Positions 24,293 through 36,640 are shown, counted from the stretch's first letter. The stretch is DNA of 64,000 bases from Acorus gramineus (GCA_030737835.1 JAUJYN010000039.1:1086782-1150781), one strand, 5' to 3'. Numbers and translations: made by a program. Notes: a model not told the origin generated them from the sequence alone.

Positions 24293-25689
24293 TCAAGCAT
24301 CTAAGCATGAAAAAGAGGGAAAGAAAGCTTACCGAGGGGAGGAAAGGATGTCCGGTAGCTCTCCGCGCACCGAAACTCCTCTCCAAGGGTCTCCACCACC
24401 GAGACCAACTCCCACCTCCGATTTGGCTCAGATCTGAGGAGAAAAGGGGACGGATGGGAGGGCTAGGTTGGTCGAAATCGGGATTTGAAAGCACCGGGGT
24501 GTAGATCGGGACCCGATCTACACTTCTTATGCTTTAGGTTTTTGGGTTTGAGGTCTCTAAGGGGCTCAAAAGGGAGAAAAAGGAGAGAGAGGAGAGAGGG
24601 AAAGCTTTGGTAGGGATGATGAATAGTGCCATGTGATTTTTAGATCACCCCTTTATATAGTAAGTGACTTAAAAACCCAGATACGCCCCGGAACTGCGAA
24701 ATTTCAGAAACGTTGCCGGAATTCAATGAAATTTTCATGAGTGGCTTAAAATGGCACCAGGACACATAATATGCAGTTAGATTTTCAATCGGAGTCCTCT
24801 AACTCAGGACGATAGCTAACAATCCAAAATTTTGCGGTTCCGATCGAAAAATGAAAAATTTCAAAAACTGCTAAAATGCTCCAATGGTTACCAACAGGCC
24901 AAAAAGTGACACATATATAACATTACAAAAACTTTATTACCAATTACAAAATGCAATCAATGACGTACATGAATCGATTCCATAACAACAATGCAACAGA
25001 AATGTATCATTCAAAATCTATCATTCACATAACCGCAATCTAACACTAATATAACAGTAAATTACAAGAATTTAACAATTACTGTAATTACATAAATATA
25101 AAACCAACTAACAGAAATTACATACATCTCTTGGGATTGATGTACTTCTTCTTCTCTGATGCAACATTGGGGATTCAGCCATGGTTGGATGGCATGGGGG
25201 AGGGGTTAGGGTTCAACTTTTATTTTTGGCGAGAGAGATTGTGTTGAGGAGAGAGGGTTTTGGCAAGGAGAGAGAGGGTTGTGGGAGCCACCAATAATTC
25301 TGAGAGAGATGGAAGGTTGGGGAGAGAGGTTGGTTTTGTTGGGGAGAAAAAACGGTCATTGAGAATAGAAGATGGTTTCATTGAGGAGAGAGAATGGTCG
25401 TGGGGGAGATAAAATAGTCGCGAGAGAGAGGATATCGCCGGGAGAGAGGGTTTTCGAGTGTGAGAGAAAACAAAGTGATTTGGAGAGAAAGAGAGAAGGA
25501 AGTTATTTTTTTCGGGGAAGAAAACATAATGGGAGTAATTTGGGTAGCAAAATGTAATGTAGCATGGGTGAAGTATACAAAAAAAAAGGGGACATCTCTG
25601 TAGAGGCAAAAAAAAAAAATTTAAAAGTCAAGGTATATGGAAAAAATTGGGGGTTTGGTCTAACGATATTTGGGCAATTGACCCTTTTT

Positions 25690-26320
25690 TATTGAAAAAA
25701 TCTGTAATATTATGAGGATATTCATTGTATAATGAGATGATATACAGCTCTCGAATTATTAGGTTATTGTGAAATATTCCACAGTCCACATGCTTGGGAA
25801 GTTTGTACTCTCCAGGTTTTCTAATGTGGTTTACGTATTGTGCATATTCACCATTATTCTATCTTGATATTTCAATCCAAATTATTGGTTAATATATATA
25901 GGCTTCCGTGTGGCATTTCATTATTCACTCACTAATGTACATATATTTCATGGAACAAATAAATACTTTTTTAATGGAAAAAATAAGCATTTTTTCAAAT
26001 ATTCAACCAAATATTAAAATAACATTCAACACTTATTAAATAGGCCAAAACACCTTTGTATTAAGCACTATCGTTAAGTAGTGAATCAAACACACTTATC
26101 TGAATAAATGCTTATATTTTCCGTTGAATCAAACAGTATTTTTTCTGAACCGCTTAAAATCATCAACACTTATATAATCATCACTTATAAATCAGAATTC
26201 CACCAAAAAAAACATAGCCTTTTAGGTTTTTCACACTCCCAAATGCAAACACATAGGTTAGCTACCTCAACTAACTGTAACAAGGTATATATCTTGTTAA
26301 AAAAAATTACATTTTCTATA
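25690..26320. other. No gene recognised
   Basis: AT-rich. Around 25960-26130 there are 'aaatgcttat' / 'ataagca' phrases like those of degraded MITEs, without a defined boundary. Confidence 0.45.
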
Positions 26321-26862
26321 AGGGTTATTTAGTTTCCATCCCTTAGAAAACAAGCATATTATCCAAAACCCCCTCCAAAAATTGAGTTGATTATTAACCC
26401 CTTGTAAAGTTATTTCGTCTTATTAAAAAAACCCAACCATTTCAGGTTATTTATTTTCAACCCCTCCTAAACTGGTAAATTATTAAAAACCCTCCTCAAA
26501 AAATCATTATTATTTTAAGACCCCTGCAAATTGTAGATTCCTTTACAAAAAGTTTAGTTTATCTCCTGTTATAGAACCCATTAAAAAATGATTGATACGA
26601 AATTAGTATGAACAGTTTCTGCAAGAGATTAAACGTATGTGATTCTTATTAAGACAATCTACATTTGAAGGGTCTTAAAATAATAATGTGTATTTGGAGA
26701 GGTTTTTAAATAATTTATTTATTTAGAAGGGGTAGAAATTAAACATTGGGTTTTTTTTTAATAAAGATGCAATAACTTTGTAAGGTGTTAATTAAAATAC
26801 ATTTTTTAGAGGGGGTTTCAATAATTCACTAGTTTTACAGGGGGTGGAAACTAAAAACCCTT
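26321..26862. mobile_element. Foldback/MITE-like element, arms about 200 bp
   Basis: The left arm starts aagggttatttagtttccat and the right end reads inward aagggtttttagtttccacc. Inverted similarity continues through 'aaccccct', 'ttattattttaagacccctgcaaa' and related segments to near 26560 and 26640. No convincing TSD and no coding content. Confidence 0.75.
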
Positions 26863-27011
26863 AAATGTTATTCAATCTATTGGATTGTATACTACACATT
26901 TTATAAAAATACATATCTCATTAGATAAGATATATTATTTAAAAAAATAAAAATATAGGCAGAGTGCGTTTTGTAATGTAAAATGATATGAGTGTTAGCA
27001 TATTCTAATAA

Positions 27012-28269
27012 CAATGTTGCTACCTGGCCCCAGAAATTAAGCCCCATTTGTGAGCCCCAATAGGTGACACTCTCCTATCGGTTTCCCATTTAATTTTTTC
27101 TAACCATAAAAAATGACAATGACAAGACTACCCTTCTTATAATTTTAAAAATTGGTTCCAACTTACTATCGTAACTGAATCCCACAAAGGGTGGCACCAA
27201 TAAGACCTAATATGATTTCAAAAAATTTGAATTTTAAGGTTCCAATTTAGGCGAAACCATACGAACGAAAAAAAGGACAGATTTGTTCCCACAATCGATA
27301 CTTCACCATCGCTTTTTTTTTTTTGCGAAATAAACAGGTCGATTGTATCTGAAACACCATCTCTGCTTGGTGAAAATAAAAGAACATCAACCATAAAAAT
27401 AAAAATAACCACCTTCAAAAAATGGGCTAGAATTTAAATTTAGATACAAGTGTATCTGAAATTTGAATTAACAAATACATTAAAAAAAAATGGGCTAGAA
27501 TTCAAATTCAGGTACATGTGTATCTGGAATTTGAATTAACAAATACACATTCCATATATGTGCACTGCATTTGAAAATCTTGAATGTAAATGAGTCGAAT
27601 AATGCTGATACAAAGCTAAAAAATATGATGAATGACACATTATGCATAATTATACACAAAACACACAATCATAAATGATTGTATAGATCATACTTGGTAC
27701 ACAACAATGCATGTAAATTAAGATACACGCCATGTATCTGAATTTAAAATGAAATTCAGATTCAATACATGTCAAACAAAGCTAAAAAACATAATCAAAA
27801 TAAAAAAATCCAAATAATCAAAACTGAATTAGAAGAACCGAAACCTAATACATCTTATTTTGACAAAAAAAAAAAAAAAAACCGTCAAACAAAACTTTTC
27901 ATTAGAACTCCAAAAACAAAATCCAATTTTTTTACCTACCAAGATCATAAAATCTGTCTTTCCAAACTCACCATCGATTGATCTTCATCCACAGAACTTT
28001 CAAAACCCATAACATAAGAAAAAATTGATCGTCAATTGATTTTTTCAAACTTACCGTCAATTGATCTTCAATTGGAAGGGATCACACAAGAAAAAAACTT
28101 AAAAGAACAAATGGGATTGATACAATCATTCTAAATTGTAACCACCTCCTCAAAATATGGGGAGCAATAATAGCAAAAATACAATATAAGGGTATAATGG
28201 GTATTGTATATGTGCCAACTCATGAGGCTTTTGATAGGGTCTAAAATTTGGGGCTTAAAAATCATTATT
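27012..28269. mobile_element. Probable MULE-type non-autonomous element with 10-bp TSD
   Basis: A perfect ATTCTAATAA occurs at 27002-27011 and 28270-28279. Just inside, the left end has TTAAGCCCC and, further in, GAGCCCCAATAGG. The right end read inward has TTTAAGCCCCAAATTTTAGACC. The terminal repeats are only partly alike, so the class rests on TSD length (9-11 bp for Mutator-like elements). The interior holds a tandem duplication (27417-27545) and A-rich sequence, no recognised protein. Confidence 0.5.
27417..27545 (+). repeat. Tandem duplication of about 66 bp
   Basis: The segment from aaatgggctagaatt through gtatctgaaatttgaatt to aacaaatacat is repeated with a few substitutions, the second copy beginning near 27486. 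Confidence 0.85.
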
Positions 28270-28289
28270 ATTCTAATAAATAAAGAAAC

Positions 28290-29160
28290 AAGGAATTAGC
28301 CTTAGCACATTAACTACATTGAGCATGGCTCATGATTGACATATTACAAGTGCGTCAATACACTCAGTCCATTTTGTAACCCTATCTGTAGTCCATAAGC
28401 TGTCCCCCAACCTTCTAAACACTACTAGAGTACAGTGTATATACACTGCACTATCACAATATATACTGCATTACCATAGTGTATGAAAATTAAAAAAAAT
28501 TATTTTTCAAAGAAAAAAATGCATTAGTGTATCTAAGTGTACACCCCTTCACTTTTTATAACAATATTATACTTCAATGGACAAGTGTATATTATCTTAC
28601 AAAAAAAAAAGCACCAATGAGTACTATAAATGGGACTTCACATGGGACTGGATATATCATTTTCCAAATTAAAACCATCATATAGCACGGATAATAGGCG
28701 AATGTTTCATGTCATTTCTATAATAGGAGAACGTGTTCTAATTTTTTAAGCGTATATATTTTTTTTTGTTGAAGTACAAACATTCAGGTGAAATAAAATA
28801 TGTATTAAAATCAATTTAATGCATATACTTAGAAGTTTTCTAAGCCACCGTATACTATACTAAATTTAATATAAGCCAGATCATGAAGAACCAGACATTA
28901 AAAAAAAGCTATAGGAATGATTAAAAATTGCTGCAGTTTTGTTCTTTTTTCATTGAAAAATAAATTAATGTATCTTAATATATATTTTAATTTATATAAG
29001 ACTGTGTACTTTAATAGACAAATGCATATTTATTTACAAAAAAAACAATGTAAACTACGGATGGAGCTGCACATGGATTCCACATATCATTTTCCAAACC
29101 AATATCATCCCAAAGCCCATGGTAGATTTAAAATGGACCAAGAACCATCATTAATGTTGG
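28290..29160. other. No gene recognised; diverged repeat pair
   Basis: Sequence related to the dispersed repeat of 31300-31560 in inverted orientation is present near 28350-28640. The segment near 28560-28700 recurs, diverged, at 29000-29150 (shared phrase atatcattttccaaa). Confidence 0.45.
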
Positions 29161-29193
29161 AGTTCCTTTAAATATGTTTTGAATTTTGAATTT

Positions 29194-30072
29194 GGGCGTG
29201 TCTAACTTCACCAAACGTTTCACTTACCCCACCGATTGAAAAAAAAAAACCAAGCTGTTTCCATCAATTCAAATCGACCGAACTTAGTCGCCAATTCAAA
29301 TTTTGGACAACCGGACTTGGTCGCCATTTTAAGTTTCAGACGACTGAACTTGGTTGTCATTTAAGATTTTTGGGGACTAAAATAGATTGAACAGGATCCA
29401 GAACTATATTTACTTATTCTTTGTAAACAAATAATTTTTTTGGTTTATCCATCATATTCTTCATTTATTCTTTTATCCAAACAACAATTAAGGGACTGAA
29501 AAAAATGTAAGTAGATATACTTTTAATTAATTCAAATTTTTATAGAAAAATATCTTATTAGACAAATATATATATATATATATATTTTTAAGCTTCGTTT
29601 GAATTCGTAGTTAAGCGGATTCTTTGTTTGAAAAAAAAAAAAAACATACCAGTTAATCTAAACACATTTTATATTTGGTTTTTAAAAATTTGTCCATCAC
29701 TTATATAAAAAAATTGTTCTTATGTTCTACATTTGATACTAATGAATGATTTTCTCTACATTACAACTCGGACTTGGAGTGGTATGAAGGATTCAAGGAG
29801 GATACATGTCATGGGATTATGTTTTCAAGAAAAAAAATTATAAACTTTATTACAAATTCTGTTTGACCAAGTTTGGTCGCCCGAAACCTGAAATGACGAT
29901 CAAGTTAAGTCCTCCAAAACATGAAATGACGACCAAGTTCGGTCGTCGAAAACTTAAAATGACAACCAAGTTTGGTCGACCTGGTCGGATCGATGGGAAT
30001 AAAAAAAACATCGTTTTTTTTTTTTCCTGATTGGTGGGGTAAAAGAAAGGATTGGTGGGACTAGACGTGCCC
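29194..30072. mobile_element. MULE-type non-autonomous element with perfect 9-bp TSD and subterminal repeat arrays
   Basis: TTTGAATTT flanks the element exactly at 29185-29193 and 30073-30081. The left end is GGGCGTGTCTAACTTCACC and the right end read inward is GGGCACGTCTAGTCCCACC; similarity continues through 'ttaccccaccgattgaaaaa'. Inside each end is an array of ~35-bp units carrying a near-palindrome of the form GACCAAGTT-GGTCG: three units on the left (29270-29370) and four on the right (29870-29985). Regularly spaced palindromic subterminal units look like transposase-binding sites (inference). The AT-rich centre has no gene. Confidence 0.8.
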
Positions 30073-30780
30073 TTTGAATTTCTTTTAAACTTTGTAATAT
30101 ATGTGTTTAATAAATAACATATTTTAAAAAAGTAAAAGCATATATTAATTATTTTAAAATTTTCTAACCTAGTGTATACTGTATACTATATATTACGTTA
30201 GCGAATTATAAAAACTATAAGACTACTGAGTGTATCAAAGCCAACAAAACAAAAACAAAAAGGAGAAATAAATAAATCAAGAACAAGAAATTGGCCTCGG
30301 CCCATTAACAATATCTTGCTTAGGCATTGTTACATTTAAATACTTCATTAGTCATTCCTATAAATGTCATGTCGCCTGATGTAGAATATAAAATCATCTA
30401 AACACGTTATAGTATATATTTTAATAGGTCAATCTATTATTAAAAAAATGCATTCAATTTATTTGTATGCGTGTGTGTATTATATTTTAGAAAATGTATA
30501 TTTACTTAAAAAAATTAAATTGTGTATTGTGTGCAAAATTGATTACCAAGATAACTTGAAAAATTTTACACTCAGTTATATTTTCAGTCTCAAATACAGT
30601 CTGCTCGTATTTTTATTTTTCTAAAAATCATATATCTCAATAATAAGGCATGTATTTTTGTGAAAGGTGAAACATACACTAATGAATTAAATTGTATCAT
30701 TATAAATTTATAAAAAAATTCCAATGATCAATATACCTTATTAAAGTGAGAATAAATGGAGCTAACGAGGTATATAAGAC

Positions 30781-31135
30781 TATAAAAATGTTTTAACAAA
30801 GCTTGAATATTAATATGGAAAATGTTACACTTAGTCTGTTTTACAATACAAAACGTAGTTCACACATGTTTTATTTTTAAAATAGTAAATATAGCCTAAA
30901 GAGGTATATGCTTTAATAAAAAGTTTACATCGCTTTATTCCTAATTGAATGAATTTATTTTTAATATATGTAAAAAAAAATTTAATGAAATATATACATC
31001 GTCTAACGATGTACATATTTCACTTGATTTTTAACAAGGTATTAAGAATTATATTTTGAACTTGATTTTTAACAAGGTATTAAGAATTATATTTTGAATG
31101 GTTAAAATGGCTGAGAGTGTAACAACACCCTATCA
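30781..31135. repeat. Dispersed repeat family P, copy with a perfect 38-bp tandem duplication
   Basis: It shares ordered phrases ('ttgaatgaatttatttttaatatatgt', 'aatgaaatatatacatcgtctaacga', 'gagtgtaacaa') with 31800-32050, 52140-52350 and 54715-54960. A 38-base unit starting cttgatttttaacaaggtat is perfectly doubled at 31023-31060 and 31061-31098, indicating a recent slip or duplication. Confidence 0.7.
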
Positions 31136-31299
31136 ATATATAACATTTCCCATCTTGCCGGGCCCATGAACCATACATAAATTACAAACATAGATTTTGG
31201 GTCACTAGTCTTGGCAGGAAAATTGGGCTGACCCAATGAATTTTATCCACATTCAATAGGGAAGCATCTTCCCTTAAAAAAGAAAAAAAAGGAAAAAGA

Positions 31300-31560
31300 T
31301 ACAGTCTATTCTGTTTTTTTTTTTTTTAAATGATATATTCATTCTTTGAAATGCCTGTTGTTATATGAAATGAAATATATATTAAGATACATTAATATAT
31401 TTTTTTTATGTTGAAAAAATTAAAAAAAAATTTGGGTCATACACTATTATAATGCAGTATATACTATGTTATATATACTATGTTATCATAACGTATGGGA
31501 CTACAAAACAGGCTACAAAATGAATTGCCTGTATCAACGCTCAAAAAGGAAAAAGATACA
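31300..31560. repeat. Dispersed repeat family Q, copy 1
   Basis: It shares 'gttatatgaaat.aa.tatatactaaga', 'tatactat.ttatcataac.tat' and 'acaaaatgaatt' phrases in the same order with 36376-36640. Confidence 0.65.
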
Positions 31561-31799
31561 CGCAGCACAACGAAATAATGAGAGTTGGTAGGCTCAGTGA
31601 CATTCACACTTACGAGATATATATTTCGTTACAAGAAATTTATTATTTCATTTATAAATAATAACATTCTTTTTTTTTGAGGTGTATATTTAATTTTTTA
31701 TAAAACGATGTCATTTAATTAATTGAAATATACAATTTAATTTTTTTTATTATAAAAGAACATATATCACTTGATGATGTCTCTAGTCTTTAAAAAAAT

Positions 31800-32050
31800 A
31801 AGATAATGTTTGGTGCATCACCAAATGTTATCATATGACCAATTCGCACATGTTTTAAATTTTAAAAATAGTAAAACTCATTTAATAATGTAAATATTTT
31901 GATAAAAATGTATATCTCTCTATTTCCAATTGAATGGGCCTGTTTTAGAAGTGAATAAAAAATTTAAGGAGGTATATATCATGATTAATGAAGTATATAA
32001 TACTGTATTTGGAGTTATATAAAAGATTGTGTATAACAGTGTCTTTTAAA
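31800..32050. repeat. Dispersed repeat family P, copy 2
   Basis: It contains the shared blocks 'ccaattgaatgggcctgttt', 'aggaggtatatatcatgatt' and 'tataatactgtatttggagtt' in family order. Confidence 0.55.
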
Positions 32051-32295
32051 AACGGTGGGTTGATACCCCCATGTGCTCCCGTGCCTAGCTCATTTTATGT
32101 TTTGGCTCTTTTCTTTGGTTAAATTTGCACGTCTCTTATCTCTATTCTTTTAGTGAAATCAGTTCGTGCCGACTATCTATGGTTTTTGTTTAAAAAAAAT
32201 GCTCTTTATAAAATAAAAAATACATATAGAATGCGTTTAAATTTAAAACCAGATTGAGTATAACATTTTTTAAGATAAAAAAAATATCATAATCT

Positions 32296-32640
32296 ATCAG
32301 GACAAAAATAGGTCATGGAATAACTTAAAATAAAGCAAAATAAGTAATTTTTGATGTTTGGATACAGTGAATATCCTATGATAACCTATGTCAGAATAAA
32401 CTGGTTTAAAATAGCATATAGATTCTAGCCAACCCTTGAAATTAAAGTTATTTCAGGTTATCCCACTCACAGAATATATAAGCTCATTGTCCACTCAAAC
32501 AACAAAAACTTTATCAATAGGTTATCCAACGTAAATAATTCAAAACACATCAAAAAAACAAAATCACTTATTAGTCGACTGTTATACTAACTTATACTGA
32601 TATATTTGTATATCCTAAAATAAGTTTTATTTTATAAGAT
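32296..32640. repeat. Dispersed MITE-like repeat family M, copy 1
   Basis: Phrases 'atagcatatagattctagcc', 'attaaagttatttcaggtta' and 'caaacaacaaaaacttta' occur in the same order at 47840-48170. Ends and TSD were not determined. Confidence 0.6.
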
Positions 32641-33060
32641 TTTATTCGAACATGAGCTAAAATATTTGTAAAAAATTAAAAACAAAAAAAAAAAAGAGGG
32701 TCTCTTTTTAATGATGAAAACATGTTTTTATGGGGAGTTGTTTGGTTTTTGTCAGGTTGCAGGGAAAAAAAGTTAAAAGAAGAGTCTGCAAATACTGCGG
32801 GTGATCACGTTCCCTGACTCCCAGTCCGTACAGTGGCATTCTCCCCGTAGTTCCACTCAAACTTCAAGGCTATTTACGGAACCTAAATAAAAGACGGCAA
32901 AATAGCAAAAGTTTTCTTCGACTCCAAAACAATTCAAAGCAATCTCCGCCGTCCGATATAGGGCAGTGGCCTTCGATACGTCAATTACTTACAAAAATAT
33001 CACTGTTAATATTTTAAGAACAGAATAAAGAAATAATATCAATCTAACATTTTAAAAAAA

Positions 33061-33640
33061 ATAAACAATATATATATATATATATATTGTAAATCATAAT
33101 CTTTAAAATTTTAATAAACATTGTATCATTAAAGTATGATTTCTAGAAAAGTGAAAAAAAAAAACTTAAATTTTGATTTGGATATCTTATCTTTATGTCA
33201 ATGAGCAAAACTAATATTTGTACTTAGAGAAATGTTGATTATCTAAAAATTATTGTTCTTGAATTTGAAGAGATTTGAACACAGGCTACTAAAGGCCTAA
33301 AGCCCCATATTCAGAGGGCGCCAAAAATCTTCAAAAAAAATTGTTGTAAACTTATATATTAATCGATATCATAATATTAAAAAAATTGAATAATCATTCT
33401 ATCATAGAAGTATAATCTCTAAATTAAAAAAAGTGAAAAAAAAACTTAAATTTTGAGTTGGTTATCTTTATGTCAATGAGGAAAACTAATATTCGTATTT
33501 AGAAATGTTGATTTTCAAAAAAATTTGTTCTTGAATTTGATGAGATCTAAAGACAGGGTACTAGGGCGACCTCGCTTAGAATCCCACATTCAGAGGGCAA
33601 CTGAATCTTCAAAAATTGAAGTTTTTTTATCCCTATTTAT
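33061..33640 (+). repeat. Direct duplication of about 290 bp
   Basis: The block containing tctttatgtcaatgagcaaa, 'gttcttgaatttgaagagat' and 'attcagagggc' at 33061-33350 is repeated with substitutions at 33361-33640. Confidence 0.8.
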
Positions 33641-33859
33641 TAGAATTTTATTTTGTTATGTATTTGAATTTATTTTAATTTAATTTATAAAATATTTTTC
33701 ACATTTTCTCTATATTTTGTTTTATCTATTTTGTTCCTATTTTATTATGATTTATTTTATTTATTATTTGCTCTTCAAAAGAAAAAAAAACTTAGTTTGT
33801 AGCCGTATAAATTTTGGGCACAACATGTGTCATCGGTAAACAGGTTAACAGGTAGTTTG

Positions 33860-34570
33860 ATTTAATCGAGTTATTCGAATGCAACCAGACCAACTCTGTG
33901 AGTAGAAGCACCCATACATCCTTCTGAGGAGAGGAAACAAGTCATAATGTTCGAGACCTGAGATCCTCAAAGCCTAGTCCCGAGTTTTAATCCCCAAGGA
34001 TAGAACTACAAGGGCTCACCTCTAAACAAAATGGTCTGGTCAACAATCTGGATACGGCCACGCATGGCTAGGACCCAATTTAGCCAATACTGCCTAGGCA
34101 CGTGCTCATCCAGACAGAGGACTGACAAGATCCCACGTGGTTCGCCTGAAATGGAGCGATGTGGCCACGTGAAGAATTCTGTAATAGTTCGTCCAATATA
34201 GCACGTTCTGAAAAATCTTCTCTGATGCTGAATATCCCGCTGAACTAGTAGCGATAGTTACACTCAATTTGTCTTTTTTCACCATAAAAGGGGAGACACC
34301 CAAACAATAAAGGGTATCTTAGCTGCCATTCCCCGTTAACAAGCATTCTCTCACAAAAAAACCATAGAATCCTTATTGATTTGAGTGTCAGAACTCCCTT
34401 GACCGGAACAACACTGGTGTCAGGTTTCTGAGTGTAGATGCAACTTATGAGTAGTTGGATCACCACTCATTGGAGGAGCTCCTCGTTGTCTACATTAATT
34501 GATTGAAGGGATTCACACCCCTTTAATTGGTGACGTCTGCGGGAACTTCAGGCAAAAAGTCGTGTTCATA
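33860..34570 (+). mobile_element. Gypsy-type LTR fragment with primer-binding-like site
   Basis: Markedly less AT-rich than its surroundings. It has a TATA-like accataaaagggg at 34281, AATAAA near 34304, and then, at 34528, aattggtgacgtctgcgggaa. That last motif resembles the TGGCGCCGTCTGTGGGA-type primer-binding site of plant Tat-lineage gypsy elements (family knowledge), with substitutions. The expected internal region is not recognisable after 34620, so only the LTR and leader remain. The left boundary was not defined. Confidence 0.55.
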
Positions 34571-35090
34571 ACTCACATAATGACTCAAACATGTAGCGGT
34601 CTATATTTGAAGAACCCCCCAAAAGGGTATGACCCATTTTGTATTTAGGAGCCACATTTAAGAGCATGCCTAGCAACCTATTTCTCTAAATCAATCTTAG
34701 GGTTAACCCTAGAGATCTGGATTCGATTATTAATATTCGCAGCCAAATAATTTAGGATAGACTACCAAGTATGTGTTTTATGTTTTTTTTAAATTAAAAA
34801 AAGTGTTCCATTTAGATTATAAGTAAATAAAGATTTTTTTTAATTAATTAACATGTTAAATATAGACGGTGATTCAGTGACATTCCATCACGAAATTATA
34901 AAGTTTAAAATTGTAATTTTAAGATTTTTTTTTACATAATAAGTATTATTTAAATCTTAAAAGATGATACCTATTATACAAAAAAATATATATAATATAT
35001 CGTAGTCGACGGATTCAGAGAATATGAACTTTTTTCTGTATAATTGATAGGTTCACTTTAGTGTTTGTTTTTTAACCGCCAAAAAAAATA

Positions 35091-35127
<37 letters not shown>

Positions 35128-35467
35128 CCACAATTCATCATTCGCTCCACTTTATCCATCGAGTAGGCACATAGTTTTTTTTTCCGACAAAATCTAGTCT
35201 CACGTGCGTTGATAGAAAATTATTACAGCATATAATCACATTAACGAGATATATACATTGATAGAAATTTTTCATATTTTTTATAAATGCATTTATGCAA
35301 TTCATTGAAGTACGTGTTTTATTTTTAATAAAAGTATGTGCCTCATTAGATAATATATACTATTTTTAAAAAATTTAAAATACATATAAACTGTAATTGG
35401 GGCTACAAGGTTTTACGTAACATTATCCTTATCAATTATATTCATAACAACAACATTATTTAAAAAA
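34571..35467. other. No gene recognised; (AAT)n microsatellite
   Basis: An AAT trinucleotide run lies at about 35093-35125. The stretch is otherwise AT-rich, with a family P-like fragment near 35200-35420. Confidence 0.5.
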
Positions 35468-35870
35468 GGATAAAATGCATTTTAACCCCTTCAAGTTTGT
35501 AAAATATGTAAAAACACCCCTTGTATTTTAAAAATATGCCAATACATCAAATGGTAACATGAGAAAAATAATAACATAAAAATACCGTTGCTTGAAATTT
35601 ATTGATGGTTTATATTAATTAAGATATATTGATGGTTAACTTGAGATGTAATAATGCTTTAAATTGCTTTAGATATATGGATGACAACTATAAAATGTTA
35701 TTTTGAGTGATAAAATGATATTTCATGTTATCGATTTTCCTATATTAATGAGAAATATAAAATAATTAAGGAGGGGTTGTAAGTGCATATTTCTAAAATA
35801 CAGAGAGTGTTCTTGCAGGTTTCATAAACTTCATGTTTTTGGTGCAGATGCATTTTACCCTTAAAAAAAG
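35468..35870. mobile_element. Foldback element A, MULE-type flanks
   Basis: The left end is GGATAAAATGCATTTTAACC and the right end read inward GGGTAAAATGCATCTGCACC. The arms extend about 80 bases ('tatgtaaaaacaccccttgtattttaaaaatatgc'). Flanks are tttaaaaaa and ttaaaaaaa. A homologous copy at 50115-51262 carries a hAT insertion. No coding content. Confidence 0.75.
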
Positions 35871-35879
35871 GATTAAAGA

Positions 35880-36352
35880 CATTCACGTCCTCATAAACAT
35901 GGGTAATCTCATGTAAGCTTTTATCAAAGTTGGGGCAGATATATAAATCTTTGAAAACTCACAAAAAGTCATATACATCCCTGGTGTCAACAGAGATTAA
36001 CTATAATCCAACATACCCTAGTTAACTCTAAATCTATACCATGAAATGACTAAATTATCTCAATTTTTTTTTACCATTTTCAAATAACGCCTCTACGGAC
36101 TACGGGAATGAAGAAACATAAAAAGTCATATAAGGGTAATTAGGTCTTTGTAGGGACTAGTTTGTCATTATAATTGTTTATGAGAACTATAATGTCCATA
36201 GAGTTACATAATGATCAAATTTGAGTGGAATTTTAACCCGAGATGATAATTAGATTTTTGTGAGTTTTGATGGATTTATACGTTTACTCCAACATTGACA
36301 TAGATTTATACATGATTGCCCATGTTTGCAATGATGTAGATGTCTTTAACCC
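35880..36352. mobile_element. Foldback element B with 9-bp TSD, same family as 21026-22007
   Basis: The left end is GGATTAAAGACATTCACG and the right end read inward GGGTTAAAGACATCTACA. Both flanks are TTAAAAAAA (35871-35879 and 36353-36361), nine bases identical but low complexity. It starts immediately after element A, which shares the flank. It lies about 0.3 kb upstream of the PLATZ TATA box. Confidence 0.75.
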
Positions 36353-36375
36353 TTAAAAAAATAAAAAAGAAAATG

Positions 36376-36640
36376 ATACTTCCATTTCCCATTGCAGGCT
36401 CAATTGCAGTTCACCCTGGTTTTTTTTTTTTAAATCATACACTCTTCAAATGAAATGCATGCTGTTATATGAAATAAAGTATATACTAAGATAAAATATT
36501 GTATTGTTTTTTAAGTTAAAAATAATAATAAAAATTTATTTTATATACTGTGATAGAAATCATATACTATATTATCATAACATATGAAGCTGTAAAACGG
36601 ATCTCAAAATGAATCGAGTACATCAATACTTAAATAAAAA
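36376..36640. repeat. Dispersed repeat family Q, copy 2, abutting the PLATZ promoter
   Basis: It matches 31300-31560 in order of phrases. It ends about 30 bases before the TATA box, so the promoter-proximal sequence of PLATZ is repeat-derived. Confidence 0.65.

Larger units (their letters stand above)
22029..24922 (-). mobile_element. Gypsy-type long LTR, copy 3
   Basis: It begins TGTCACGCCCC with a CpG-rich block and ends aagtgacacatatataaca, both related to the ends of LTR copy 2 (TGTTACGTCCCC and aagtgacacaaacataaca). The segment gtgagccacacgctcagtga at about 22454, and a related one at 59405, are a conserved internal landmark of this LTR type. Sense strand is minus. The flanking pentamers (accca and ttaca) do not match, so no TSD is claimed. 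It has no attached internal region and is nested in the MULE relic. Long minus-strand frames in the GC-rich block are compositional artefacts. Confidence 0.75.
18120..25684 (+). mobile_element. Old Mutator-like element (MULE) with nested insertions
   Basis: The left end starts GGGTAAATTGCCC (18120) and the right end reads inward GGGTCAATTGCCC (25684). Similarity continues for over 100 bases through 'ttgacttttt', 'acccttgcag' and 'tgtcccctta' phrases. Between the ends are a decayed MuDR-type transposase segment (19601-19905), a foldback element (21026-22007) and an LTR (22029-24922). Removing these leaves about 3.7 kb. The inner left end (18310-18480) contains a GC-richer frame; the inner right end (25200-25560) is GA-rich. 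The T-rich flanks do not give a clean TSD. A related end lies at 60740. Confidence 0.62.

Noticed and set aside
23479..24437. Long overlapping open frames on both strands (up to ~299 codons)
   Set aside because: They lie in a C-rich CpG block inside an LTR, are low-complexity Arg/Pro/Ala/Gly in every frame, and have no domain.
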